The position numbers and the translations under genes were made by a program. Source: Liolophura sinensis (taxonomy: Eukaryota > Mollusca > Polyplacophora > Chitonida > Chitonidae). Taken from it: DNA of 64,000 nucleotides. Where the stretch lies: NCBI RefSeq assembly GCF_032854445.1, contig NC_088306.1:14257386-14321385 (forward strand), read 5' to 3'. Every line of letters begins with the position of its first letter. The stretch's first letter is position 1. Under the pieces are notes generated by a model. It was not told the origin of the DNA and did not search any database. It saw only the letters and a program-made list of their open reading frames with translations. Below are positions 22,686-33,487 of this stretch, in pieces.

Positions 22686-23555
22686 CTAAAAAGAAAGTAG
22701 CTTGATATAGCGGATTGGAAACATAAAACAGCAAGTGGTTTGATAGTGATGACTGGACACACACAATAGCAAGAAGATTGATAGTAATGACTGGACACAC
22801 AAAATAGCAAGTAGCTTGACAGTGATGACTGGACACACAAAATAGCAAGTAGATTGATAGTGATGACTGGACGCATAAAATAGCAAGCAGCTTGACAATG
22901 ATGATTGGACACACAAAATAGCAAGTAGCTTGACACAAATGACTGGACACACAAAATAGCCAGTAGCTTGACACAAATGACTGAACACACAAAATAGCCA
23001 GTAGCTTGACACAAATGACTGGACACACAAAATAGCAAGTAGATTGATAGCGATGACTGGACACATAAAATAGCCAGTAGCTTGACACAAATGACTGGAC
23101 ACACAAAATAGCCAGTAGCTTGACACAAATGACTGGACACACAAAATAGCAAGTAGATTGATAGCGATGACTGGACACATAAAATAGCCAGTAGCTTGAC
23201 AGTGATGACTGGACGCATAAAATAGCAAGTAGCTTGACTGTGATGACTGGACACACAAAATAGCAAGTAGATTGATAGTGATGACTGGACACTTAAAATA
23301 GCCAGTAGCTTGACAGTGATGACTGGACGCATAAAATAGCAAGTAGCTTGACTGTGATGACTGGACGCACACAATAGCAAGTAGATTGATAGTGATGACT
23401 GGACACACAAAATAGCGAGTAAATGGATAGTGATGACTGGACACACAAAATAGCCAGTAGCTTGACAGTGATGACTGGACACAAAAAATAGCAAGTAGCT
23501 TGATAGAGACGACCGGATGCACAAAATAGCAAGTAGATTGATAGAGAGGTAACTG
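22686..23555. repeat. 38-bp minisatellite, about 23 units, with 114-bp higher-order unit
   Basis: The unit is GACTGGACACACAAAATAGC plus AAGTAGCTTGACAGTGAT (38 bp; starts 22751, 22789, 22827 and onward). Unit variants recur every third copy: AGATTGATAGCGATGACTGG is at 23041 and 23155, and GACAGTGATGACTGGACGCA is at 23198 and 23312, both exactly 114 bp apart. The unit has few minus-strand stops, so all three minus frames stay open (longest 379 codons, 22385-23524). I treat those as non-coding. Confidence 0.93.
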
Positions 23556-24840
23556 TAACGGGGACGCAGTTTGTATCCACGTATTTATGACATCTACACG
23601 TCGTGAAAAACGCATCTAGATTATTTTTCCGTTAAAGATCATCTTGCATGCTCTTGAATTATTGCGAGTTCGTTGTCACAGCTTAATAAAATTGATGATT
23701 GTGAAATCAAAAAAACCCAAGAAAGAAACCCGTATCAATCCATCACGATTTGGCGAAATAAAAGGTATCAAATATTCTGTTTGGCTTCCTGGATTTGGGT
23801 TTTTAAAAAAGAATGGTGTCAGTATCAACGTTCGAATGATAGCACAATTGAAAAAATCGCTTTTTGCCAGCTGTTTGTATAGTATCGATCGACTGAAGCT
23901 GATATCAGAAACTGAGCCAGTGCCTGCGTACGGCATGTCTGAATCTAAGGGAAATCGAATCTTTCATTGTTGTACTTAGACGTTTGACCCCTTCACAACG
24001 AACCCGTCCCTGACAAAAATGTAATAATGGTACAAGATAGCTTTGTGGATTCGATTTACAATGGCGGAATGAAACTGTCCATAAGCACGGCACATCGCGA
24101 GTGTTATAGACATTTTGTAACAATGCTCGATTTAGAAATATATCACTGTGATCTCTCCCCTTCCCCATTCACATATGAGTTTCGTCTTAAAAAGTGACAT
24201 TTTTATGACATTTATTTTCCTTCAAAAATTCTTTTTATTGAAATTGTTTTAGCAGATATAGAGCAATTGCGTTCTATGGTAATATGTAAAGCACGTGCTA
24301 TGTTTTCAGTGTTGTATTAGTTTCTGCTGGTAACTATCTCGAGAAGTGGCAATTGAGAATTGTTATTTACATGAAGAGAGGAACTGGATAGCAGAGTCAC
24401 AACATTTTTGTCGCGTTGTGTCATATTGTGTATTAAAATCAGGAAGAAATGCTGGAGATAAGGAAGTTTTACGTTAACAATAGTTGGTTATAAATTTACA
24501 CAAATTTTATGTTTAAAAACACGCTTAGATATTTACAGATATCTATGCTTCTGTTTACAACCGTGTTCTTAAATTTATAAGTAGCAGAAAAAGGGAGTAT
24601 ATCTTATGACGAACATTTCATTTTACGTTGTAGTTTCCTTTAAATTAATAGCAGTTCGTCTTGTCTTGAAAACTGTTGCCTAATGATTGATGGTATTCAA
24701 ATTTCCACCGTGGAACTCCTCTAAACCATGTACCGTTTATTTATTTGTTATAGGCCCAAATGTCCTTTCACAAACACTTCTATTTATCCGTTATTATCCG
24801 CTATTTATCCGTTAAGAAGAGTTTCTCTTACTTCCATTGT

Positions 24841-24958
24841 GCAATATACTATACGACATTATGCCATGTATTGTACAACATTATGCAATATATTGTACGA
24901 CTGTGCAATACATTGGACGACATTATGCAATACATTGTACGACAATATATTGTATCGA
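24841..24958. repeat. 22-bp tandem repeat, about 5 units
   Basis: Units start near 24841, 24863, 24885, 24905 and 24927, with core GCAATACATTGTACGACATT plus AT. One unit is 20 bp. Confidence 0.8.
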
Positions 24959-25364
24959 TCAACTCTCAAAGAGAAGCCGTAGTGAAGTCAGCACTTTTCC
25001 GAGAATGCACGCCAAGGGCACAGAAAACAATATTGAAAGAGTGCAAATATGCACTCAGAAATGATGGTAAGTGGAGAGATCGATATGTGAAACATCAGAC
25101 TGATGACATGCATTTTGATAACACCGACTTGGTGGGTTTTTTGTTTCACCGCAAACGGTTCAGGCACATTACGCGTGTTTCTAAATTAGCAGTATGCACA
25201 CAGATAAATTTATGATCCAGAGCTAATGGCTAATACTATGGTGAAGTCGATCAGCTATCTCTGACGACAGCGGTCCATTTATATTATACATAAAACTCAG
25301 TATCTGTGCAGGAAAACCACATCTAAACTGTATCTCAAACACATCTACACGTTTAAATACATAA

Positions 25365-25480
25365 AGGCTACAGCATGGAGAACAAAACCAGAAACACAAC
25401 AACAGGGTGATAGTTGGTTGTCACATGTAAGCTGTGAAATTCGGTCACTTGTCAGTTTACGTCATTAGGATTCTTCTTGT
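25365..25480 (+). repeat. R2 repeat copy, head portion
   Basis: CAGCATGGAGAACAAAACCAG, GGGTGATAGTTGGTTGTCAC and CACTTGTCAGTTTACGTC align with the R2 head and middle at 62395-62500. Diverged. Confidence 0.5.
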
Positions 25481-26962
25481 TTAATCTTTGGATGGTAGTA
25501 AGGTTAACAGCCCCCTTGCACCTTGCCTTACACATATAACTCATAACAAATGCGTAATAAACTATCACCATTCATAAACAATAACCAGCAAACATTGTAA
25601 ATGGATCATTCCTCAGGGACTCATAGTCCACGAGCTAGAATCCTGCTATATTCCAAACATTACCAAAAAACTACAGGATGGAATGTAAAATCCAGAGCAG
25701 CGAAATCATTGTGTTAGTTGGGAAATGGTCATTTGTGAAACCTGGTCTCTTAAGTAATTAATATCGATGACAGAACTGCCACCATGCCATTTGTCAGTTT
25801 TGCTTTAAAACGCGTACTTCTATATTTTTATATTTCTCTTTGTCTGTATGTAAGCACAATATATTTTGAAGTATTTCACGACAGATATAAAAGTATTGTA
25901 AGTACTTCGCGAGAAGAAATGGAGTACATCTACAACAAGCTTTGGAATTACTTAGCATCCTATTACGTACACTGATTTTAGATGTAACGTGTGTGCTGTT
26001 GTGTAATCGATGTGTGCTCTATAGATTTACAGCGTTTTTGGCTGCGAAAAATACACAAGGAGGCACTGTAATGTTACAATCAAAAAGGTGCTGTTTATCT
26101 GCAGAAAAAATACGCTGTAGCTCAGACATTCCAGTGTATCTGTCCTGTAATTGTGGTAAATTGTGACCTGTTTCACTGAATCAAACGAATGGACATGAAA
26201 TATACAAGCGTATGTTGCCCATTGTAGCTTGTCGTGTGACACAGCAGATTGTGGTGAGGTTCTGTAGGTCGCCTTTGGTTTTGTTTTGGGAGCTGGACTC
26301 GTGCCATGCGGGTGGAGGCGAATTGGCTGTTTGATCTGGCCAGGTAGAGATCAATGCCAAGTTCTGTTATATGTCAAGCAGCTAATCCACGGCTATACAG
26401 TGGTATTTTACATGTCAGATTACATGATTTACTGTCACTGCCGGGTCTACATACTTTTTTCACGCTTAAACCTTATAGAACTCATAAATGAAATAAGATA
26501 ACCTCACATCACTACTGTGAGGTGTATGGAAGTATGACCGTAAACTGAAGTTCGTGAAACATCGAAACTCACTCAAATGTGCACTTGATGAAACCTTGAA
26601 AGGAAGGAAACAAAAATGAAGTTAATGAAATAGTCAATACAAAAGATGCAAAAAACAGAAAACTCCCCTGGATACCAAATTCCCGTTAAACATTCCCGTC
26701 TTCATTAAAATTCCGGAGACAAGCTGTCCAAACACAACCATGTGACATATTCAGTTACAGTACTTAACTAAGCTAAGTTTATTCAACGTATAGGTAATAA
26801 CACATGAACATGTCATGCACTGAAGTACATTCCATTATATGAAACACATCGAAAGTTTCATGCTTGAGGTTTTGTCTATTGTCCATGCTTGGCCTGTGTG
26901 ACACACACACCTTTAAATGATGGGAAGATAAATCTAGGTTTACCTATTACAGAAACGTACAG

Positions 26963-26963
<1 letters not shown>

Positions 26964-27033
<70 letters not shown>
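26964..27033. repeat. (TA)n microsatellite, about 70 bp
   Basis: An uninterrupted AT dinucleotide run. The Tyr/Ile repeat frames on the minus strand are artefacts of it. Confidence 0.97.
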
Positions 27034-27034
<1 letters not shown>

Positions 27035-27420
27035 TACACCCCTCCTGAAGAAATAACATTTTGCACCGTGACAGCAGATACGCATGCGCAGTGACGTGAT
27101 CCGAAACGCATTCACATCTTATCACGTGATTTTAACGCGTTATGTATCTGGAGGTTTTTGCGCACATTTTATACTCGAGTTATCGAGTTAGGGATCGATA
27201 TATCACACCTTTTGCTAAGCCCACCAGGTTTAATTAATTCTGAGCCGTTAGCTGTTGATAAGCTCAATAACAAATGAGAAAGAAATCCGAAAACATGTAA
27301 TGAGTACATGAGACCTGCATTTCTAGAATATATAACACCAAGGGACAGCCAGATTTCCCTAACACATGTCCTGTCCACGCCGCTTTCAAATTTACAAACA
27401 GATGTATCCAGGCAGTAGAA

Positions 27421-27560
27421 TATATATCACCTTTTCGCGTATATGACGACGATCGGGAATGAGTCGTGGTGCCCAGGGCATACCACCGCCACTAACTATA
27501 GCTATTTGACAAACTTCCTGACTTAAAGCCAGCGAGAGCTGGATCGAATCTGGGGTTGGT
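27421..27560 (-). repeat. SINE-D copy (tRNA-derived), diverged
   Basis: On the minus strand AGATTCGATCCAGC (B-box-like) and TCTCGCTGGCTTTAAGTCAG are followed by a tail containing TCGTCATATACGCGAAAA. The ACTTAAAGCC motif recurs at 41877 and 60885. Boundaries are uncertain. Confidence 0.4.
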
Positions 27561-27654
27561 GGTGGCCGGTTATCTGCAGCTACAGGGAAATGGGTTATAC
27601 TGGTATCTGAATGAGCCAGAAACAACCGTTAACTTTACTGATACGAAAGCAGGC

Positions 27655-28005
27655 GGTGACCCGGTGGTTAACGTGTAGACCATTCAGTCGCTTGGATACA
27701 GAAGGTGTGAGTTCAAACCCGGCCTTTGACAGGGAATTTGTAGACTGTTTTCTGAGGCCTTGGTTACAATAACCGGTCGGTGAAGCTCATGTAGCCGTTT
27801 TCGCAGCCTATCCTTCGATGAGGACTGCTTGTTTTCTGCAAATTTGATATATGATATACTTATCAGTACGTTATATATGGGAAAGTTCGCCAGTTGCTTG
27901 GCAAATGTCGGTGGTTTGCGCCTGGTACTCTTAGCTCCACCTATAAAACCGCGTGACCGCTGTCGTGTAAGTAAAAATGGTGTTAAACTAAAATGAATGA
28001 AATAA
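27655..28005 (+). repeat. SINE-C copy (tRNA-derived)
   Basis: The head has ACCCGGTGGTTAACGTGTAG in the A-box region and GTGAGTTCAAACCCGG as the B box. The body includes GAAAGTTCGCCAGTTGCTTG and the tail CGTGACCGCTGTCGTGTAAG, ending in an A/T-rich AATGAATGAAATAAAT run. Matches 1920-2340 and 63305-63570. Confidence 0.65.
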
Positions 28006-28750
28006 ATGATTTATAATGAGCGTTAGATTGTGTGCCTCAATCTCGGATGCGTTGGGTTACACTTTAAGGTGAGTCTTTGGTACTTTGCTGTTATGGTACT
28101 TATCATAGGAGGATAGGCCAGTGTTGGTTGGTATGGTGTTTATATACCCAATATGACGTTGTATTAACTGTCTTCGTCATCGCAATACAGCTACACAGCA
28201 CTAAATAGATATGTAAGTATTAGGAACAGACTTCTACCTTAAAGAGGCGCCATCGCAATAATACTGAAAGTGACAAATTACATTACGTCAGTTTTAAAAG
28301 AAGCAAATGAATAAAATGTTATTGGGAGTAATTTTTGACAATCTTTCCGACTAAAATCCAAAGACGAGTACGGGCCCATCCCGCAAAAGTATGTCTGTAT
28401 ACTGGGAGTTAACGGGCGCAATCAAGATGACCCAACCTGATAATACAGATTGAACAGAACCTAAGGGGCAGCGTGGGTAAACGTGTTTGTTCAGAATTAG
28501 ATTGTTGTGTATAGGCTTTTCCATGGATCCACGTGTCACGGATTCTTCGTTGCGAGTATTGTTTACTAGAATGGTTATAAAACTGCAGTCGAAATAATGA
28601 ATGCGTCATCACTGGCGTGTCTGTTATAGGTTCCGTGTCGTCCGCCAGATCGCCGTACGTGCGTAGTTAGAATCAGCCTGATCTGGTGCTACGCCCGATA
28701 TGTTGATCTCAGTGCGCAGCAAACGCAAATTAATCATTAGGTAATGGAAG

Positions 28751-28840
28751 AGTTATAATTAGAGACGTCTGGACAATTCTAGGTGTTTACAAATTAGTGG
28801 ATATACGGGGATTCCGACCTTATCGTTTCTAATTATAACG
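28751..28840. other. 17-bp inverted repeat enclosing homeodomain/forkhead-like motifs
   Basis: AGTTATAATTAGAGACG at 28751-28767 and CGTTTCTAATTATAACG at 28824-28840 are reverse complements at 15 of 17 positions. Between them are GTGTTTACAAATTA (forkhead-like plus TAAT core) and CTTATCG (GATA-like). No gene is recognised nearby. Confidence 0.4.
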
Positions 28841-29187
28841 TTGTAATTATTGTAAGTGAGATCGTTTCTCCTATTACGTGTTCTTGAGAATTAAGTAACT
28901 GTACTTTCTGAAAAGGTGAAAAAGGCATTCATACTTCCAGACAACTTCCACGGAACATAACACAGACATGATATAGACTACACACCTATGTAAGACGGAG
29001 TGGGGCACAGTTATATACTGTTATATTATATATCTATGATATAGATTGTTGCACAGTGAAGATGGCATCTCACGCATTTATATGCAATAAATCTTTACCA
29101 TAAAAGCTGGTGAGTGAATAATATTTCAATATAACGACAATGTTACCATTTTGGCCACACTGGACAGAATCTAAGCGTCAGAACAGA

Positions 29188-29365
29188 CATTTAAAAAGTC
29201 GCGAGGCCAATTCTTAAAAATAACGTTCAACACAAACCATGCACTCAAGAACTAAACAAAGAGTTAGGTATAGAAATCTATGCGCTAAAACAGATATTCG
29301 CATACCAGCCGTCAACCAAAAAGATCGTTTCGTGTCAGTGGTGACAAGGCCAATTCCCAAAACGA
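29188..29365 (-). repeat. R1 repeat, minus orientation
   Basis: CGCATACCAGCCGTCAACCA and AAGGCCAATTCCCAAAACGA plus CGTTTAACACAAA are the R1 3' half read in reverse. An additional AGGCCAATTCTTAAAAATAA with ACGTTCAACACAAACCATGC lies upstream (29200-29240), so two overlapping or duplicated pieces may be present. Confidence 0.6.
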
Positions 29366-29730
29366 CGTTTAACACAAAGGGGAACAGTCAAAAGTTATCA
29401 CTGATGATTTACACCTACTTATTGTAATAATTACGTAACATTCTACAATACCTTTGGACATTCACTCTACTGTACTGAAACTTCCGCCCGGTGGCATTCG
29501 TTTGCATGGCACCTTAACGATGATTCCTGCAATTGTAATGTTATACATACTCAACTCCCTCAGGGCAATTTCCAGTTAAAGATTTACCATTGGCGACCTT
29601 AAATCTCAAAATGCTCATTGAATCTCTGTTGATTAAAACAGGTTAAACATTAGACAAATGACTACTTATGCGGACAGGACAAACCACGAGTAGTCAGATA
29701 TAATGCGACAAAAAACAGTTGGAATAACAC

Positions 29731-29776
29731 GATCCTATATTACCGGCTACGTATAGAGAGCTAGTAATATAGGATC
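29731..29776. other. Perfect 13-bp inverted repeat
   Basis: GATCCTATATTAC at 29731-29743 and GTAATATAGGATC at 29764-29776 are exact reverse complements with a 20-base loop. No linked gene is recognised. Confidence 0.6.
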
Positions 29777-30389
29777 TTGCTATACAAAGTTTTTGTTACA
29801 TCATCTCACTAGTTTAGTGAAGCCTCTCCACATACCTGCAACTAAACCACGAGTAACGAGACAAGAAAACAAGTATAAAGGACATTCATATGTTTTTCTT
29901 AATAAAGCTTTCGTTTGATAACAATAAATTTGATTACTTTTATATTCAAAATGCATAATTGTTATTTGTGATAAGATTTGTAGAAGCAATACAAATAATA
30001 ATATATATGAAGTTACAAAAAAAATATCGACATGTGAGTTAGCATTTTTCAATTAGTGGACAAACAGCAAAGAGTATTATTTGCGTAATTTTTCATTTAT
30101 GCCATTATGCATGGTATGTGTGTTGAAATGCTTCTATTTTTGCATTCCATTTCGTCTACAATTTCCGAACCCAATATACACACACTTTTATTTTTACCAG
30201 GATTTCTTAAATTAGTACCATGCTAAATATAAAATCAAAACATCATATACAGTGATATTTTAATTCCGAACAGTTCATTGTTCTCTCATATGTGATTGTA
30301 AGCTACAGGTATAGTGACCGAGATACTGTTCCTGTCACAACCCAACTTTGTTTTAGTATGACAGAAATAGCCTCCAAGTCGCCGATAAA

Positions 30390-30424
30390 TATAGTATAGT
30401 ATAGTATAGTATGGTATAGTATAA
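30390..30424. repeat. (TATAG)n microsatellite
   Basis: About seven TATAG pentamers with one TATGG variant. The same pentamer family occurs at 5629. Confidence 0.8.
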
Positions 30425-31779
30425 TCGACAAACTTTTGGTATCGGTTTCCAATTTTTCAGACTTGGGTGGTATACACCATAAAATATGTATGTTTTGTTC
30501 AGTTTATTCAACAATCTATGTACTGTTTTTTGATGGTGAGCCAAAACAAATTCCATATGCAGGCCAACAGAGGTTATGTCTTAGTTTTGCACCTGTTGCC
30601 TGCAAATAATTTATTTAAATTGCCTAAATTAATATATTACATCATGATTGTAGATAGTTATACCCATATCCACCTTTATGGATAAGGGGAAGAGTTAAAT
30701 ATGACGAATAACACCCGTTACGCATCACTAAATAAGCAGAATGATGGGTACATGTGGCTAGTTATTTTCGACATCCCATCTGAATGGGGATGGGGGGGGG
30801 GGTGTTTAGTTTTTAAAGCCGGCCATCTTTGCCAGCCTCCGGGAGTCTTACACAACATACCCGTAATCCTTCTCCTACCTGGGCAAGTCCTCTGTCCCAC
30901 CCCCAAGCCATTGACAGTTATCACGGAGTCAAATAAGACAACTTTTAATTTGCCGATCAGTAAATCAGTACATAATTTAAGCCTTGTCGTAGAAACATTT
31001 GCAAAGTTCACTGTAGTCTAATTTACGAGGCAAGTAGAATACCGTGTTAACGATTCAGTCCTAAATACAGTTTTACATTCCAAGTCTTATAAATCATTAA
31101 ATTAGCATTTGTATATTAAGCAGTGAATGGATATATTTCGTTAGATGAAAAAAAAATGGTGCAGTGCGAAGAAGAAATGCACTGTACATGGTCTGCTGTG
31201 TTTCCGTCTCTAAGATTTCCTGCATGTTGATCGAGGATGAAATCCTTATTTGTTCAGGCCTCGTCTTTACTAATGCCCGCCTGATGGAGATGGCCAGCCA
31301 TACACGTTCTGAACTGCTCATCACAGATTTCTTATAATTCATCCTAGAGCAAACAGCTGAACTGCGCAGTCTTTTTTACATGCAGTATACGATAAGAAGA
31401 AGAAAAAACACCTGAACATGGGCTTTGGCATATCAACAGAGCACAAAACTGGATCTGGCCTACATAAAGCGGCGCTCCAATCAAACAGCCCGGATTCGTC
31501 CACATGACCTCGCCAGCTCTTGAGTCCCGTGAATGTATATTTATGGGTTGACTCAAGCCATTCGTGTTCATAGCGGGGCCACTCAGCCTACAGAGCGTCA
31601 GCTACATTTAACGTGCTTGTCAAACCGATCAAAGAGACAGTTCGTTCGTATCGCTTAGTTGACCTGTGTACGTGTGTGTGTGTGGAGAAAGTACCTCAGT
31701 GTTACACATATGTGAAATGGGAACAAGCCTTAACCAGTGTTAAAAACCTTTACAGAAAAGAAGGAACATGCCTTTTAGC

Positions 31780-32419
31780 GCCATTGGTGTATCCCAGCCC
31801 CGGCTGGCCAGGTAGTGCGGTTGACAGGTGACTGGCTGCACGGAGAGCTCTCCGCCTCTCAGTGAACTGTGTCGATCGGAATCCCCATGTCCTGTTCCTA
31901 ACCACAAGAAGGCACACTCGTCACACAGCCTATTGCTCGTCTGTCACAGCCAGGGGCCCCTCTTTCGCTCCACTGCTCACGGGCTATCATACTGACAGGT
32001 CGCTTCGCCGGCTTTTACCTCTCCACTTGAGATCTACCTGCTGAACAGTAGCCCAGAAAGAACAGTGACAAGGCGGGAGACGTAGCTCTGACTCGATCAC
32101 CTGTGCGCGCCATTGTTCGGTGAGACAGCTGACAAAGCGATACATCTGAGGTCTACAAGCCCTCACCCCCTTCCCCCGGGAGCTCAAGAGACATCAGATG
32201 TATGTGTGTGTGCTGTTCGTCTCTCTCCCTACTACATAGCAGATCGCCGCACACCGGAATTCACAGTCAACCTCTGTCCCCAGGTAGCCATCCGAGGCGA
32301 GTGTTTGCTCCTTTGCGGCTGTGACAATATTTCGCTGTCTTTTCTCTCGAGTTAGCAAAGGGAGCCGATAATTTTTTCCTTTGTGAGTGCTGGTCGCGTT
32401 TCCTGCGTTGTTCATCACC
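31780..32419 (+). promoter_or_regulatory. Candidate 5' flank and leader of the FAM43-like gene
   Basis: This stretch before the FAM43-like ATG is visibly richer in G+C and CpG than the surrounding DNA and carries no SINE that I can recognise, as expected for a promoter/leader. No TATA box or initiator stands out, so the transcription start is not assigned. If transcribed, it would contain a short upstream ORF: ATG at 32198-32200, 13 codons, stopping at TAG 32237-32239. Whether an upstream non-coding exon exists cannot be seen. Extent is inferred. Confidence 0.35.
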
Positions 32420-33487
32420 ATGAATATCTTCAAGAGAAAAGGTTGTCTCTCCATTACAGAGAAAGACCCAATTTACAAAGTGCGCTATTTGGGCAATGTT
32501 CAGACGGCCATGATGAAGGGAGACGGGTGTGTGGACAAACCAGTGAATGTTCTCTGGAACAATTACCTGAGGACTACAAGTCCCGGTTTGGATATGAAAC
32601 TCACTGTGTCATCAGCCGGACTCAAAGCCTACACCAAAGAACAAGGTCTGACTGAGTACAGAGCACATCGGATTTCTTACTGCATAGCCCATCCAAGCTA
32701 CCCCAAATTGTTTGTTTGGGTGTACAGGCACGAAGGCAAACGAATGAAGGTGGAGCTACGCTGTCACGCTGTGCTCTGCAAGACGGAAACGCAGGCCAAA
32801 GTTATGGCAGTGAAACTGCACGACAAACTTTCTTTAGCACTCAAGGAGTTCTTGAGAGAAAAAACTCGCAATCAGAATGCCCGGCTCGTTCTCCAGAGAA
32901 CCAATTCGATACCTCGCTCTGGATCTGTCGTCCCTCTACGTAAGCAACTTTTGAGCACCGGCCAATCGTACAAACCTCCTGTCTCAACGTCCACAAAAGC
33001 TCCAAAACTAGGCTCGATTTCAGAGGACATAGAAGAAGAAGAGGAGGAAGATGATTTTATTGAGGCAGGGATTGTGGGGTTAGAGACTGTCGACGAGGAC
33101 GAGCTGAGCATAAGCAATTCTGAAGGTTCGTCAGACAGTAGCGATCTTCTTACGCATGCAGCCCTCGAAGTTTTAGCCATCTCCAACCCAGAATCAGTGA
33201 CAGAAGAGGACATAGAGCGTATCTCAGACCAGCTGTTAGCAATGGAACTCGGCAACAACATCGAAGAACTGAAAAGGGACGAGCGGGTGTTGTTGTCTTT
33301 GCAGCAGCACGTTCCGGCAGATTCAGACGAGGAGAGCTCTGAGTCGGGTTTTCACGATCAAGACACGAAAGACAGCGTCTCGGGCACGTCGGAAGATGGC
33401 GATTTGCGGGAAGTGGAGGAAGCGGAGTTTAGCGAGCGGCTGCGGGAAATCAACGGTAATACGGACATTTTTGTGACCGGTCTGTGA
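32420..33487 (+). CDS. FAM43: FAM43-family PTB/PID-domain protein, single exon
   Basis: A 355-residue intronless frame encodes a FAM43A/B-like protein, a probable cytoplasmic adaptor whose molecular role is poorly defined in any animal. The N-terminal PTB/PID-like domain spans about residues 16-150: YLGN at 23-26, GDGC at 34-37, RISYCIA at 84-90, VWVYRHE at 99-105 and RCHAVLC at 114-120. FAM43-specific tail motifs follow: VPLRKQLL (171-178), YKPPV (184-188) and APKLGSISEDI (194-204), then an acidic run (205-212). The rest is acidic and Ser-rich with no membrane segment or signal peptide. Start choice: ATG 32420 has A at -3; the frame extends upstream only to a GTG at 32387, directly after an in-frame TGA. 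Length falls between vertebrate FAM43B (about 330) and FAM43A (about 420). Vertebrate FAM43 coding regions are also intronless, so a single exon is expected. Family assignment is firm; A versus B orthology cannot be decided, and an invertebrate gene may predate that split. Confidence 0.93.
   Translation: MNIFKRKGCLSITEKDPIYKVRYLGNVQTAMMKGDGCVDKPVNVLWNNYLRTTSPGLDMKLTVSSAGLKAYTKEQGLTEYRAHRISYCIAHPSYPKLFVWVYRHEGKRMKVELRCHAVLCKTETQAKVMAVKLHDKLSLALKEFLREKTRNQNARLVLQRTNSIPRSGSVVPLRKQLLSTGQSYKPPVSTSTKAPKLGSISEDIEEEEEEDDFIEAGIVGLETVDEDELSISNSEGSSDSSDLLTHAALEVLAISNPESVTEEDIERISDQLLAMELGNNIEELKRDERVLLSLQQHVPADSDEESSESGFHDQDTKDSVSGTSEDGDLREVEEAEFSERLREINGNTDIFVTGL

Larger units (their letters stand above)
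23556..26963. other. Non-coding interval
   Basis: Besides the 22-bp array and an R2 head, only short frames occur. The three overlapping frames at 23644-23979 and the 63-codon frame at 25784-25975 show no known family. Confidence 0.4.
28006..31779. other. Non-coding interval upstream of the FAM43-like gene
   Basis: This holds the inverted repeats at 28751 and 29731, an R1 copy, the TATAG microsatellite and a poly-G tract (30792-30802). No gene is recognised. Distal regulatory DNA for FAM43 could lie here, but nothing proves it. Confidence 0.4.

Noticed and set aside
22385-23524. A 379-codon minus-strand open frame with a repetitive Cys-rich protein
   Set aside because: It is produced by 38-bp units that lack minus-strand stops; the other two minus frames are equally open (220 and 309 codons), and no domain, signal peptide or regular gene start is seen.
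32387-32419. An 11-codon upstream extension of the FAM43-like protein
   Set aside because: It would need a GTG start immediately after an in-frame TGA; ATG 32420 has a good initiation context and matches the expected start before the PTB domain.
32872-33261. A 129-codon Ser-rich minus-strand frame
   Set aside because: It is the antisense shadow of the acidic, Ser-rich part of the FAM43-like coding region.
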